DNA of 64,000 nt from NCBI GenBank assembly GCA_014529385.2, contig CM043942.1, forward strand, positions 28,141,469-28,205,468. The letters are read 5' to 3'. Both the position numbers and the translations under genes were made by a program. Below, in pieces: positions 1 through 12,162 of this stretch. This stretch comes from Adiantum capillus-veneris. Taxonomy: Eukaryota; Streptophyta; Polypodiopsida; Polypodiales; Pteridaceae. Positions within the stretch are counted from its first letter, which is position 1. The number at the start of each line of letters is the position of its first letter. Below the pieces are notes generated by a model. That model was not told the origin of the DNA. It was given only the letters and a program-made list of their open reading frames with translations, and ran no database searches.

Positions 1-3000
1 GGGTATCTTCTACCAAACTCCTTAATTGCTTGGTTCGCTCAATCTCCTCTATAGGGTTTGGGTAAGTTCCTATCTTCTTTTTGGATCCTGGCCATTGTGG
101 CTCATGAAGATCTTCCTTGTTGGTTTCTATGTTAGTGGTCATTTTGGTCTCCATGGTTTCACCTGAATCAGAATCTTCTTCAGCATCGTTCATATATACG
201 GGGTTGTCACCAGTCCCTATGTTGTTCTTTGAACCGGGGTCTGACTTCGCTGCTTTTTGCGATCTCTTTCTTCGTGTTTTCTTCTTTTTTTGAGATTGGG
301 CAATCAATGCCGTGTCTCTTTCCTCAAGAATATAATTTTTTTTTGGAGCATCAATCGTGTGAGTACGTTTATTGGTACCACGGGTGTACTTGGTGATGGC
401 TCCTCGGTAACTTCAATCAAGTTTAATGGCGTGATCTTCGGTGAATTTGGATTATTTGGACATTGGGCAATCAAATGATCTATGCCACATTGATTACACA
501 TGAGTGCTCGCATTGTAGACGTGCTCGCTTGATTGGTTTGCATTAGTGTGGCGTTCTTTTGTAGCCTAATAGGAAACTCGGCTACACGATGTGGACCTCC
601 ACACTCATAGCATTGAAGAGGTGGTCTCTTAGCAGTGTAGTTGATATTTTGGCCTCTTGCCGCAAGAGCAGCTACTTGATATACAGGTTTGACTTGTCCC
701 CAATAGTCCTCCATGTAGTATTGTGGACTTTCTTCAAGCACATCCATCCCATAGGCAATATTAGGATCTATATCTTCCTCAAAGCCTTCCAAACAAGCAA
801 TAGATGACTCACAACCCACTTGATTCACATAAGTGATTCTCGGATGTGGTGGTTGCGGCCCTAGCATTGGAGGTGGTAAGGGTGTTTTTTGGATAACATT
901 TTGGGCCCTAGGGACCATGTGTTGTGCTGCTTGTTCAAGAGGTGGGGCCGGCATCAATGCAGGCACTCGAGGTGTGTCTGTCCATGCTAAGGTTGGTCTA
1001 TTGGCCATCACACGCTTAAATACTATGCAATCCTTAGCTTGATGACCATACCTTCCACAGGCATTGCAATTCCCATTGAATTTTACTCTAAAAGTAGGGC
1101 ACTCACTGGTACTATGCAGTCCATAGCACACTGAGCACTATTGTTGCTCCCTTCTTGGATACATATGATTATTTTGCGGAGCACGATTGTCTCTAAGACT
1201 CTCTTGAATAGCCTTGGTGAGATATGCTAAAGTCATCTCAGATATCTTTGGCTCCTTAGCAATAGGCTTTAGGGTCATTGGCTGATGCCTTGATGCTTGC
1301 GAGCTAATAGATTTAGTCTCAACAGACACTGTTTCTCCTTGAATCATTAGATTATCCTCCAATTGGATCGCATTGGTGGTGACTGCTTCCCAAGTGGTGA
1401 TACCTCTAATGACTAGGCCATTGTAGATATCCTCATGTCGTAATACCCTAATGAATCTATCAAGAAATTGGTTATTGTTGAAGCGCTCATTTGGATTACA
1501 ACGAGAATTCAAATGCTTCAAGCAACTTATAAAGTCTCTCACTGGCTCTCCTTCCTCTCGTGGGCTTTCTGGAGCTGAGAGGCTACACCCCAAAGTACTC
1601 CCTCTCGTATGTATTCTTTTAAGAACAGTCTCCTAAGAGTAGGGTAAATAGTTTTTTCTTCCACCCTTAGGGTTCTATACCAATCCCCAGCCTTCCCACT
1701 TAAGGTTAGGCTTAAAGAATTGCTCTTATGTAGGTCATTGTGTTCTCCTAGAGAATCGCATATTTGTTCAAACAATTCAATATGCTTTCTCACATCCCTG
1801 TCTCCACTAAAGTTTTGTGTGAGCTTGGCTATTTGTACTGCCTTACTTCTAGGCTCTCTATCAGGCACGTTACGCATATTCTCAGCAATAGATCGACCAA
1901 TAGCTTGAGCAAATGTTGCCAAGTCACCTAAATGAGCAGGCACCATGGGTGAAGGTGCTCTAGAGACTACATGTGGAGTAGGTATTGGCATTGGGCTTGG
2001 CGCATAGGAAGCCCTTGGGTTCCACATTGGGTACGATGTTGTACCATGTGGTGGTCCATAGTTCATATGAGTGGCCCTAGGCATAGCAGACGTTGGATGT
2101 GACATGCTAATGCTAGCCGGTATAGTCCCATGGAAATAAAAACTTGTGTATTGTGGTTGTGGAGCATAGGTAGTTGAAACAATGGGAGGGGTAGGGATTA
2201 CATGAGTATGTGGACCCATAGGTGCATACGATTGGTACACACTTGTAGGTACTATTGCAGGCATTGAGCTTCCATGTAGCGGTGCTTTACTAACAAACGA
2301 GGTCCATGGTGTGTTTCTTATCATGCCCATCATTGGGGTAGGCGTGGTATCCGTGGTGTCATCCAGGGAAAGATGAGCTAGACTTGGAAAAGTGAAGCTA
2401 TCACTTGTGGGCTCAGATTGCATTGAGACCCCTGGCGAAACAGCATATGGGGGATCGATGGGACTCACTGGGGGAGTCTCCATTTGGGATAGAGTGGGTT
2501 GTTTCCCTTTTCCCGTGTCTAAAAATCGCATAGGACCCGTCGAAGGTATGTCCATTCCTCGATTTTGCCTCTCGGACTGGATAATCCTATGGATGACATT
2601 GCAGATCATGTGTTGTTGTTCCTCTAGACTAGTGGCACTAGATGTGGATTGTACAACTTCTAACCAACCCACATGGTATGTGTAGCCCATGTATAGGTCG
2701 GTCAAAGTCTCCGTGTGTAGGTCATATTCCCAATTTTCATTGAGAAATACCCCGTCCAAACTTGGTGTACTAGAGGGTTTCCGTGAGGTGGATGCAAGGT
2801 TGCTTCCCGTGTTTTGCCTTTTAGTCACCGCTACCTTAGAGGCGACTTTGAAAGGTGGTAGCTCGGTAGGGCCCTCATTAAATGAGGTAGGTAGAATGTC
2901 CACGTGGACACTCTGAGGGAGTGTGGGGTCTACAGGAGATGTGAATGGTGATTCTACTTCCCCACTCCCTTCATTTACTTCACTAGCCGTAGGTTCAGAG

Positions 3001-3323
3001 CGCGTAGCTCTACTAAAAGTTTCCATCAAACGGCTAAAAACACTAGTTCCAGGTTGTTGAGCCCAACTAGGTACGGTTTCATTTGTTCCCCCGGGACTTT
3101 GTGTAAGATGCTCTTCCATAATATCGTAGTCAGAGGAAGAGTCGCTAGCCGCTATATTTGGGTCTTGGGTTGCACTACCTTGGGTTCTCGCCGAGGGCGT
3201 AGACCCTAGCGTGGAAGGATAGTGAGTACCCCCGTAAATCGAAGCACTAGCTAGTTGTTCGGACTCTAGAACACGACCAGAGCATAGATGCATGTGCTTT
3301 GGGAGCTCTACAAGTGTCGGCAA
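1..3323 (-). pseudogene. Element A gag polyprotein, broken and cut by the window edge
   Basis: Reading leftward from a Met at 3323, this encodes a long Pro/Ser/Thr-rich N-terminal part, then a retrotransposon gag (capsid) domain at about 1560-1850, then zinc-binding motifs. One canonical CCHC knuckle (CNACGRYGHQAKDC, about 1031-1072) is followed by two knuckles with shorter Cys-His spacing, near 590 and 490; the first of these has its last Cys replaced by Phe. Gag packages element RNA in cytoplasmic particles. The frame is broken: a frameshift lies near 1540-1590, and a TAG at 1138-1140 stands where the relative at 45.6-48.7 kb has Trp. The left edge corresponds to about 48.92 kb of that relative, so protease and pol would lie outside the window. 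Identification as Ty3/Gypsy gag is firm; a non-functional copy is likely. Confidence 0.85.
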
Positions 3324-4299
3324 GTACCCTCAAAGGTTACTTGCTTTGTTTTGTGGGTGTTTTGCACGCCGTTTTCTACTTGATTTTTTCTTGTTTTTGA
3401 TGTTTTTTGAGGTTCGACAAACGGATTGGGACGTGTGATAGCTCGAAATGAGCGTATCGCTTAGGAGATCTAAGCGCACTTTACAGAACACTGTTTGACT
3501 ATCGGAAGCTCCCAAAGTCCCTAAAACAGTCAATTTCTCCTAGTTTCTACTTGGGCACATGGCTTAAAATAGAAAGTTGAAGGGTGACTTGTGGAGGGAA
3601 AGGTGAAGGCTTTGCCTCACATGCTTTCTCCTTTCACTTGAGGACTAGCCTATATATAGTGAATAGCATTCACCCTATAGCATAAGACCAAGACCAAGCC
3701 CAAGCCCAAGCTCATCAAATGATCCCAATCCCGATCTATCTTTTTGGAACAAACTTACAACTAATTTTTGGGTGGAAATAAATATTCCCCTCACAAGAGA
3801 GCCTTGCGCATGAAACCTCACCCAGATTTTTATTTTTAATTTTTTACTTTTTTTTTACAATTGCTTTTTTTTCTATTTTTTTTTTAATGATAATGTTGAC
3901 GAAAACGTGCTGATCTGTGGTCCGTGAGACTGCTGCACACTGAGCTGAACTAAGTGCGGATAACAGGATCGTGCAAACCAGATTTGAGCCGTTCCGACTG
4001 TGCAAAATACAAATTGAACTAGATGTACCGAAAACGAACTGAATTGACTGTGCTGAACCGAACTGTAAGCAGAAATCGAAATGTGCAAACTTGCTGTGAG
4101 CTCAAACAGAATTGTGTGAGCTGCATCAGAACTGTAAATAAACAGACCTTTCGTATACTAACCCACAACACAAAACTCTTGCAAATCTACACCAGATCTG
4201 TGCACACAGTCGCCAGGCTTCTCTTTCTTCCTTCCTACTTAAGCTTAGTGACTCCACGGGGCAGCACAGAGTGCTTCCCGGAGCTTGGTGCAGGGCAAC
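3324..4299 (-). other. Untranslated leader of element A (or LTR of a nested element)
   Basis: About 1 kb separates the gag start from the primer binding site of A. It contains T-rich runs near 3840-3890 and, on the minus strand, a TATATATAGG-like box near 3650-3660. Such a box is expected in an LTR promoter rather than in a leader, so part of this stretch could be the LTR of another element. No coding sequence is recognised. Confidence 0.45.
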
Positions 4300-4317
4300 T
4301 TCCCGGCAACGGCGCCA
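4300..4317 (-). other. Primer binding site of element A (tRNA-Asp type)
   Basis: On the minus strand the sequence reads TGGCGCCGTTGCCGGGAA, the primer binding site typical of plant Athila/Tat Gypsy elements and usually assigned to tRNA-Asp. It starts five bases after a TG/CA LTR edge at 4322. Reverse transcription of the element would start here. Confidence 0.8.
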
Positions 4318-4553
4318 AAAATGTGCGCGTCTACCGCACATGTCGTAGCTAGGGACTTGCCGAGCACCGTATGTGAGCCACAAAGGCTGCAAGCACACAA
4401 CTAGCAAGCCTAGCAAGCTCACAGAGAACAGGGGTGTGTCACTCACCTCCCTGTGCTTGTCGCCGTGAAGGATTCCTCGCCGCGAAGAAGAGGGAGCCGC
4501 CGTCGTACTGTGCTCAACCGCCTCGCCGCCGCAGGTGCCGTCACAATGCTCGA

Positions 4554-4554
<1 letters not shown>

Positions 4555-4624
<70 letters not shown>

Positions 4625-4656
4625 CCCTCTCTCCCTCAAGCACGCACGCACGCATG

Positions 4657-4695
<39 letters not shown>
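4555..4695. repeat. (CA)n microsatellites
   Basis: A (CA)33 run at 4555-4620 is followed by CTCTCCCT-type sequence and then GCAC/CA repeats to 4695. The Cys-Val and His-Thr open frames here on either strand are products of the repeat, not genes. Confidence 0.95.
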
Positions 4696-4697
<2 letters not shown>

Positions 4698-4866
4698 GTC
4701 AGCACACAATGGAGATGGGGATGGAAATAGGGCAAGAGCACTTCTTCTATTGCACACTGAGAGAATGGGTCAATTTTAGGTTTAGGTGACTTTTATATGA
4801 GCTCGCCCCATTCACATTTGTGCGCCCATGCTTAGCCAACTAACCCTTACGTGTTCTAGTTAGAGT

Positions 4867-5030
4867 GCGCCTCTCATCGGCGATCACTCTACCCTTTTTC
4901 TATTGGACCGACAAGCCCGGTGCCTGACTCTACTAAATAAATAATACGGCGCCTCTCATCGGCAATCACTCTACCCTTTTTCTATTGGACCGACAAGCCC
5001 GGTGCCTGACTCTACTAAATAAATAATACG
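4867..5030. repeat. 82-bp tandem duplication, two copies
   Basis: The block beginning GCGCCTCTCATCGGC occurs at 4867 and again 82 bp later at 4949, almost identical (one clear difference, CGATCACT versus CAATCACT). Each copy ends in CTAAATAAATAATACG. Confidence 0.9.
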
Positions 5031-5499
5031 GCGTCCGTCGTAGGCGATAGGGTGTCCGTGAGCCACGAGGGTTAAGACACTATGGCCACCTGATCAAACC
5101 AATAAGAATGGCCATCCGATGAAAAGGCAGTATGGCTGCCCAAAACAAGAGTGGCCACCCATTTGAAAACCAAGGCACACGATGTGTGTGTGAAGGGGAA
5201 AAAAAATAGGGGAAAAAGGATGGCGGATAGTGCGAGCAGATAGACAAGGGCGTAAGGGGGAGAGAAGGCGCTTACAATGGTCAACTCAAGTGTCGAATGA
5301 GGATGCTGCTAAAGCAAAAAGCAGCCAGATTGTCTTGGCACTCTAACATGTACCAATTGCAGTAGGTTTTGGTGCCGTTCAAATTTGCACTACCACATCA
5401 GCAAAAGGCCTTCCCACCTAGGAACAACGGCACTGTCATTGCTTAGGGGGAAGAGGAGGGTTTGATAGGCAGGCATAAGGGGTGGGAGAGAAGGAAATG

Positions 5500-6120
5500 A
5501 GAGAATTAAGATAAGGTAAGGAACAAGGGAGCGAAGAAAGAAGAGAGGGGAGCTCGGCAAGAGAACGGAGTTGGAGCTCGAAAAGATAATGTAAGGAAGA
5601 AATAAGAGAGGGAGCTCGGCTTGGCAAAGGCAAAAAGGGAGTCAAAGCTCGGTAAGGAAACAAGTCGTAGCTTGGCAAGGTAACTCGGCTTGGTGAACGA
5701 GGGGATCTCGGCAAGAGAACGGAGTTGGAGCTCGAAAAGATAATGTAAGGAAGAAAGAAGAGAGGGAGCTCGGCTTGGCAAAGGCAAAAAGGGAGTCAAA
5801 CCTCGGTAAGGAAACGAGTTGAAGCTTGGCAAGGTAACGAGTCAGAGCTCGACAAGGTAATGAAAGGGATCTCGGCAAAGGATAAGGGAGCTCGGCAAGG
5901 TAACAAAGCGGAGCTTGGCAAAGGAGAAGGGAGCTCAACAATGTAACGAGTGAAGACAAATAAGGGAAGGGTCTCTCTCTCTGTCTCTCTCTCTCTCTCT
6001 CTCTCACTCTCACTCTCTCTCGTCCTCGACCTCAACCAAGGTTCTCAAAGGTTTGGCAAAGGGGATCTCGGCAAGGAGAGGTGGAGAAAGAGGAGCGAGG
6101 AGTCAAAGCTCGGCAAGGAA
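5500..6120. repeat. Purine-rich degenerate repeat array built on GAGCTCGGCAAGG
   Basis: The motif GAGCTCGGCAAGG and variants (GCTTGGCAAGG, ATCTCGGCAAGG) recur more than a dozen times at irregular spacing. A larger unit of about 180 bp around 5560-5640 recurs near 5720-5800. A CT-rich run at about 5974-6022 interrupts the array. Repetitive open frames on the minus strand come from this array. Confidence 0.8.
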
Positions 6121-6180
6121 GGGAAGGAGATTAGAGAGTTGATGGCGACAGACAACCTTATAGCTAGTTTAAGGCTGTAA

Positions 6181-6760
6181 TGGCAGGAATAAGTGGAATA
6201 TTTGTAGTCTTGGTCTAATTTGAGAGCATTAAATTCTCTTAACTTTATCACTACCGTTAACGGAAAATATTCGTAATCAAAATCCACTTTGGCTAATTAT
6301 TAGCAGCTTAAAGCATTCAGGTTGTCAACTGTAAGCATTTACAGTGTTGTCGGTGTCTTTTGCTTGTGTTGTGCATCTTGTCTCTCTTATTTTCCCACAG
6401 CGAGCAGCCTGGTGCTGACCCGACTCACCTTGCAAACCCATTATCCCCGACACTAGCCTCAATCCCAAGACCTCAAACACCTTCAAAGGTGAAGAAAGCT
6501 GGCAAGGAGTGAGGAAAGTGAAGAGGAAGAAGATGTAACATACGAGAAAGAATATTCTCCTCACATATCATCACTCTTAGAGCATAGTTTAGCATAGTAG
6601 TGGAGATTGATTAGATGATGAGCATGCTTTGAAGCTTGAGTCTTGCTTGGATTTGCATTCCATAGCCAAGAGGTGCTGGTGTAGGCTCTCTACTTCTCAA
6701 GCTTGGAGAAGGAGATCACTCTTGCTTAGCATACAATGAGTGTATGTGTGTGTGGGCTTG

Positions 6761-6766
<6 letters not shown>
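6181..6766. other. No recognised feature
   Basis: Nothing identifiable. Short frames on both strands look random. The 3' part is GT/GAG-rich as it runs into the GA microsatellite. Confidence 0.5.

Positions 6767-6846
<80 letters not shown>
6767..6846. repeat. (GA)40 microsatellite
   Basis: An uninterrupted 80-bp GA run. The same type of repeat sits at the matching place in the LTR of element E (17794-17850), so this tract belongs to the LTR fragment that follows. Confidence 0.97.
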
Positions 6847-6849
<3 letters not shown>

Positions 6850-6945
6850 GTCAACCTAGCTAGAATGCACTAACTGCAAACTCATTGTCCCAAGCCTAGG
6901 GTCAGCCAATGAAAGGCCTTGGTCATATCTAGCAGTAAGTAAAAA
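6847..6945 (+). mobile_element. Fragment of element E-type LTR
   Basis: About 95 bp starting GGTCAACCTAGCTAGAATGC match 17852-17937 in the 3' LTR of element E, in the same orientation and preceded by the same GA repeat. Sequence on both sides is unrelated to the LTR. It is either an independent LTR scrap or a piece displaced when E's 5' LTR was rearranged. Confidence 0.8.
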
Positions 6946-9108
6946 GCCGTTTAATATGACTACTTTTTTGATTATGTCTATAGTTATGGGAAATATGCTT
7001 AAAACTGATATTCTTGAAGAAATTTGGGAACCTTGACTTGACTTTTGGCTGCCAGATCTCAAGATGGTAAATGGCTTGGCCAAGAATGGGAAAATTTTGC
7101 TAATTTTTGTTTATGCAATATATGTCCATACATAATGGGTTGTCCATTAAAAGGCTTGAAACTTGAAAGCATAGATTTTTTAGGCTTATTACTTACAGTG
7201 TGCTTATTGCCTGTTTTGGTTTGGTCACCATATTTTGGAGGTCCTAAGCTTATCTATTTTGATTGTACCATTTACCTACTATCTTCGGACAAAAGCATAG
7301 GGGTATTATAGCTTACATGCATGTTGTTTTGTAGATTTTCTACTCTTGCATTAAGATCACTTTCACTAAGTCGTGGAAGGTCTCGTTGTGTGTCTTTGGC
7401 CTGGTTACTGTTTTCGGGTATTAGACCTTCCTTACAGGTCTTACTAAGATTGACTTAGTTCATACTTGAATGGTTTACTCATGAAAAAGAGTCAGCATAG
7501 ATCTGTTCTTTATGGCGCGTACGGACTTGGTTATTATGCTGCCTATGACCTAACCTACTGGTTTGCTTCACCTCTTGGTCTACTGGGTAATTATGGTTTC
7601 AGCTATCTAGAGGTTTTTTAAAAAACAGTACAAACTGAAAGATTTGGCCATAAAGAAGAAACTTAATTTGTTAACTAGACAGATAGTTTATAAAAAGTAA
7701 CTCCTCTGTTTTAGGTTGTGATTCCAGCTGGTTTTTTTTGGGGGACTTTTTTCTGAGGCTAAGAAACTTTTTTTCTGAGGCTAAGAGATGCCAAAACTCG
7801 TAACTAATTCACCTGTTGGTTATTATGGGACAGACAGATTTGGGAAACTTAGTTGAAATGTTGTGAGCATTTGAATAGTAAGAGTTGATTAAAAAGGAAA
7901 AAAAAGAATGTTGTTTTGCCTGCTGATTTTGATCACCCCTCAAAGGGTATAACTTGGTAATAACTGATGCATCTTGTTTTAAAAAAAAATGTTGAGTCTC
8001 CAACTTAAAAAACCCTTAACATGAATGTTTCTAAAACTTACCGTCACTTACTGTATCAATACATAATGGAATTACTCCACACATGCATAATGATATACTG
8101 AAGAATGTCCCCAGCATAATGTGTAAACTTTAATGGAAGACCGATGATATATTGCATACTCGAGAGTATGTGCTGGTCCGTTTTTACTTAGCTTGTACTG
8201 GTCTCTGTCACCTGTTTTTAGCTGATTGCCTATCCCATTTTTGTAGACCTTCCCAACTGGTCTGACTGAGACTGGACTACACTTGGTGAGCAAAAATTTT
8301 ATTGTGTGGCACTCCGGATAAGAGCTATTGATGTTCTTGGTTTTTTTAGCTGGTACTGACTATGCAAGCTGCTGCCTCTTAAACGACCTTCCCTAGCGTG
8401 CATAACTTTGGAAAATGGAAAGGCTAGACTACTATCAATAAAAACAATTGATTATTTGTCCGTTTTCTTGCTCTTTCATAAAAAATGTACAAACCTGCCT
8501 TGGTTGGGTATATGTAGGTGGAAATCAGTGGTTATGAGTATATTTTGCGACTATGTGTGATACTGGCTTTTTGAAGAATATGTCAATTATGGCATAATAA
8601 GAGACTCAGATGATGATATGGCTTATGGTTTGGCTCTGTTTAAAAGTTTTAACTAAATCAATAGATATTATCTTTGAGAGGAGGCTCACTCTCCTGGATC
8701 GATTAAAAAAAAGGAGAATTCTTATTATAATTTTTTTAATTTTTTTATTATAGAAGAACGGTTTGTTTCTTCATTGTGACATGGATAACAACTGGGATGC
8801 CCAGCATCACCTGTGTACAACCACGTGCTAACGAACTGTTGCAGGTGAGGGCTACCTTCTTTGATAAAAACATTCTATTTTTTATGGTTGATAACTGGGG
8901 GCAGTTCGCTTACCTTGAAGCAACTTCACGCCAGAGTCTGGGATGACTATTTCCCAAGTTTTACTTGTTATCTTTACTACCTTGTATAGAATTTATTTTC
9001 AATTGCAAATAAATTTTTGTACAAAGCCATTGTATTTAACTAGAATTATTGGTCTGTGAACTGGTATAGTTCGTTTGCGTATATATTTGTATATATTTAG
9101 AACTGCTA
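6946..9108. other. No recognised feature
   Basis: AT-rich sequence with frequent stops in all frames. No transposon domain, RNA gene or splice-supported exon can be argued. It could be old transposon or true intergenic DNA. Confidence 0.5.
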
Positions 9109-9134
9109 CACACACACACACACACACACACACA
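9109..9134. repeat. (CA)13 microsatellite
   Basis: A pure CA run at the lower edge of the inverted LTR segment, where the intact LTR has an AG run instead. Confidence 0.95.
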
Positions 9135-9151
9135 TTCTTGCAAGATAAATT

Positions 9152-9832
9152 CCTATTGTCTTTCTAGGTGAACTGGACAATAGGAATTAATCTTGCACAT
9201 GGGTTGCTCAATTCTCATTGGACCTCTTGGTAGGCTACCCAATAGGAATTAAAGGGATTTGTATTCTTATTGGTCCATTTTAAGGTTTTTTACATAAAGT
9301 TCAAGCTTAATTCCCATTGGCCCTTTCCATAGGCCATCCAATAGCATTCAAGCTTAATTGGGAGTAACTTGGCTAGGGGCGAGACATGTGCCCTTTATGC
9401 CTCTTGTGGAAGGGTGACTCTTGGGGTGTGTGTGTGTGTTCTCTCTCATGCTCCTACATGTTGGACTCACTCTCTCCTTTGTAGGACTAGTTGTTGGTTT
9501 TTGGGCTGAAGCACCTCAGGAACCTCAAGCACCCAAAGTTGGCCAAAATCTTACCCAACGTTTCTAGGCCTAAGGACTTTTCATCACTCACCTTTGGAGG
9601 CTTTAATGAAGCTTTACCTAAGGTCTTTTAAGGCTCCATTAGGTGCACATTTCTCCTTGGTATACCTCTCTCCATTTGGACCCTTATTGAGATGAGTTTA
9701 TTTCTCCTCTTGGTCCACTGCTCAAAATGGGTCTAGCAGCACATATCTGTATCCCATTTATCTCCCCATATTAAATAATCAGTTCAATATGAGAAAACTG
9801 TTTCGGATAGGTGGATATTAGATTTTATGACA
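9152..9832 (-). mobile_element. Inverted first part of element E 5' LTR
   Basis: On the minus strand this starts TGTCATAAAATCTAATATCC, as the 3' LTR does at 17185, and follows it for about 680 bp. Where the 3' LTR has 41 C's, this copy has (CA)n (GT run at about 9425-9440). It is preceded on its own strand by AAGGG, the target duplication of element E. Confidence 0.85.
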
Positions 9833-9837
9833 CCCTT

Positions 9838-11746
9838 ACCTAGTCACCATAGGCCATCAATGTTAAGGCAGTAGGCCCATTGAGTATGGGCCTACTGCCT
9901 CGTCAAGTTGATGATAATAAAATAGTCAAGTATGACCTTACAAAAGATTTACCACATTAAGAAGTCTGAAGTGAAGCAAATTTCAGCATAATAATATTTG
10001 ATAATGTCTTTAGAGAAGACAGTACTCCAGTAAGAGTTTTAAGGCTTTGTCAGCGAGGAAAAATAATGTAGATGTTGTACGTAGACTTTTGTGATGCTCT
10101 CCAAGGTTTTTGCCAATTTGTCAGGGTCTTGAATAATCCACAAAAAAAGAAGTATGTTTACACGTAATATGGTCCTGAAATCAAAAGAATTGAATTAATT
10201 AAGTACCTTTGGATTAACCTACAACCTAAAACCAGCAGAGTCAAAAGACTACAAAAGCTAAGAGCAGGAACCCAGTCTATAGACAAGAAAAGACCACATA
10301 GCACCTATCAACCTATTAAGGAATTATAGATATTTGGTCAATTTAAAGCCCATAGACAAAAAATAATCTAAATCAGGGTCTTTGTCAATCTAGTTACCTG
10401 AGAGGGCCTTGTGTTTAGAACGTATGTGTTGTTGTATTAAACTTACTACTTATACACAAAAGAACATGATGTTTAAAAGACAACTCGATTTGGATAACCA
10501 GATAAAGATTTGTACAAAAAGGACTCAATCTTAGATTCATTTTTGTACAATATAATAAGAATGAGGGATCATTCCAATGATCTTACACAAAAAACTTTTG
10601 AGTTGTGGAGGTCCACCAGGCAGAGGAAGCCCGGTTCTTCAGTGTTGGACAACAACTAAGCATCAATTATTATCCATGTCCTACCTAAAACCTTTTTAAC
10701 GTAAATCTATTATCCTTTTTAGAGTATCAAATAGTGCAAATTATTTAGAAGACAAATAACCCATCCAAAAGTAAGTAGATAAACCTAAAGAAGTGTTTTC
10801 CCACTTGTTTTCATCGTAATCACAAGACCACCACCTCTTTTGATCCAATTGTCAAAAGTTCCCCTTAAGTTCAAGGTGTATTCATTGTGATCAAAAGTCC
10901 ACCACCCCTTCTGATCCAAGTGTAAAAAGAGAACCCTTTAATATTTTTAAAAATAAAATGTGATGTACTTCAAAACATGATGTAACTTTTTGAGTTAGAA
11001 ACTAAATAAGTTATGTAGCTTTCTTACATCATAAAAATATCTTTTACTCCTACGTGGATCATAAGGCGATTACCCCCTTCTGATTCAAATGGCATAATCA
11101 CTATCAATTAAATTAAGTCTACTAAAGTTTGTTTTGAGTAGTCATTCATTATAGTCTTAGAATATATAGATCAACTACTAACTACCACTTCCTCTTAAAT
11201 CCCTATGTTGCAATGTTGAGATGTCAGTACCAAATGAGCAAGTACCCACCAAATGAATGGAATTTATCCAATTAGCTTCAAGAGTCTCAATATAACCATA
11301 TACTTTATCATACAAGATACTTTACCATATGCTTAGATTTTAGTTGTCTAAAAAGATAGATTTTGTATTCGGTCAACAATTCCAAAGATGATTGAGAGGT
11401 TAGTAGATCAACCATCAAAATATCCAAGCTGAGCGTAACCCAAATGACTATGCATGTACTATCCAATCACTAGGTTTTTCAAAGGTCTACATTTTGTCCA
11501 AAGTTACAAGGACGTAATAGATAAACACTCATCAACCAAGAATTAGATAGCTGCATAACATAGGATCACATAATCCATCCTTATCCCCATCCAACCCCAT
11601 TGGTGAGGTCTAGGCACAATATTATAACTAGGGATATATCAATAAAAAGATCATTTATCTAAGAATCTCAATAGATCCACGCAATAGACAGTTGCCCTAC
11701 CCTTGTACTACTCAGGTCATCCATATCAAAAGCTTAATGATGAAGT
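9838..11746 (-). repeat. Repeat R, copy 1 (inverted left flank of element E)
   Basis: On the minus strand this matches 35451-37990 (copy 2) apart from an insertion there, and its last part matches 19085-19315 (copy 3). No coding sequence is recognised. Near its end (about 9863-9905) is a strong hairpin with stem GGCAGTAGGCCCAT, followed by CTAG and AAGGG. R is an unclassified dispersed repeat. The junction at 11746/11747 is abrupt and falls inside E's LTR, marking one inversion breakpoint. Confidence 0.75.
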
Positions 11747-12043
11747 AGGAACACAAAGAATGTATTGTACCAAGTCTCTCTTTATGGGAGAACATATAAT
11801 ATAAAAGTCTTTTGGAGGGGGGATCGGCTCCAAATAGATTCGCTCCTCAACTGTTGTCAATTTCTCAATTTCTCTCTCTTTTACGAGTATTGTTCATGCC
11901 AAGCTAACTAGGTGTAATGTTTATTCTTCTATCTTTCATCAAGCATTTCATATCTACCTTTATTATGAATTCTCTTAATGAAATTCCCACTGCTGTCATT
12001 TTAATTCCGCTACAATCAATGTTATTAGGATAATTCCATTACA
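11747..12043 (+). mobile_element. Last part of element E 5' LTR
   Basis: Starts GGAACACAAAGAATGTATTG and matches 17998-18290 of the 3' LTR, ending in CA just before the primer site. Divergence is well above 10 percent by eye, including small indels, so the insertion is old. Confidence 0.88.
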
Positions 12044-12062
12044 TTGTTATTAGAGCTATTGG
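12044..12062 (+). other. Degenerate primer binding site of element E
   Basis: TTGTTATTAGAGCTATTGG resembles the initiator-Met primer site TGGTATCAGAGC with decay, at the correct place after the LTR. Confidence 0.65.
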
Positions 12063-12162
12063 TTTCTCTCTTCTTGCTTAAGAGGAGAGGTCCTTAAACT
12101 TATTACAATAGGTTTTTAAGTCACCAAAAAAATAAGTTAGCATCCACCTAAATTTTGTTAGC

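Larger units (their letters stand above)
4322..6180 (-). mobile_element. Probable 5' LTR of element A, outer end not located
   Basis: The LTR edge beside the primer binding site is the TG at 4322 (CA on the element's own strand). The 3' LTR lies outside the window, so the outer end cannot be set by pairing. The stretch holds CA repeats, a two-copy 82-bp tandem repeat and a purine-rich repeat array. The end near 6180 is a guess from where that array stops. Confidence 0.4.

Noticed and set aside
4434-4789. Open frames encoding His-Thr or Cys-Val runs
   Set aside because: They are translations of CA/GT microsatellites on both strands and in several frames.
5436-6035. Overlapping minus-strand frames rich in Leu, Ser and Phe
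   Set aside because: They arise from the purine-rich repeat array; several frames are open at once, which is typical of repeats.
7045-7311. Possible exon between elements A and E
   Set aside because: The 88-codon frame has no similarity I recognise, and its hydrophobic stretch can arise from T-rich DNA.
9863-9905. Bacterial-type terminator hairpin
   Set aside because: It has a strong stem but no T run, and the context is eukaryotic repeat DNA; it is conserved as part of repeat R.
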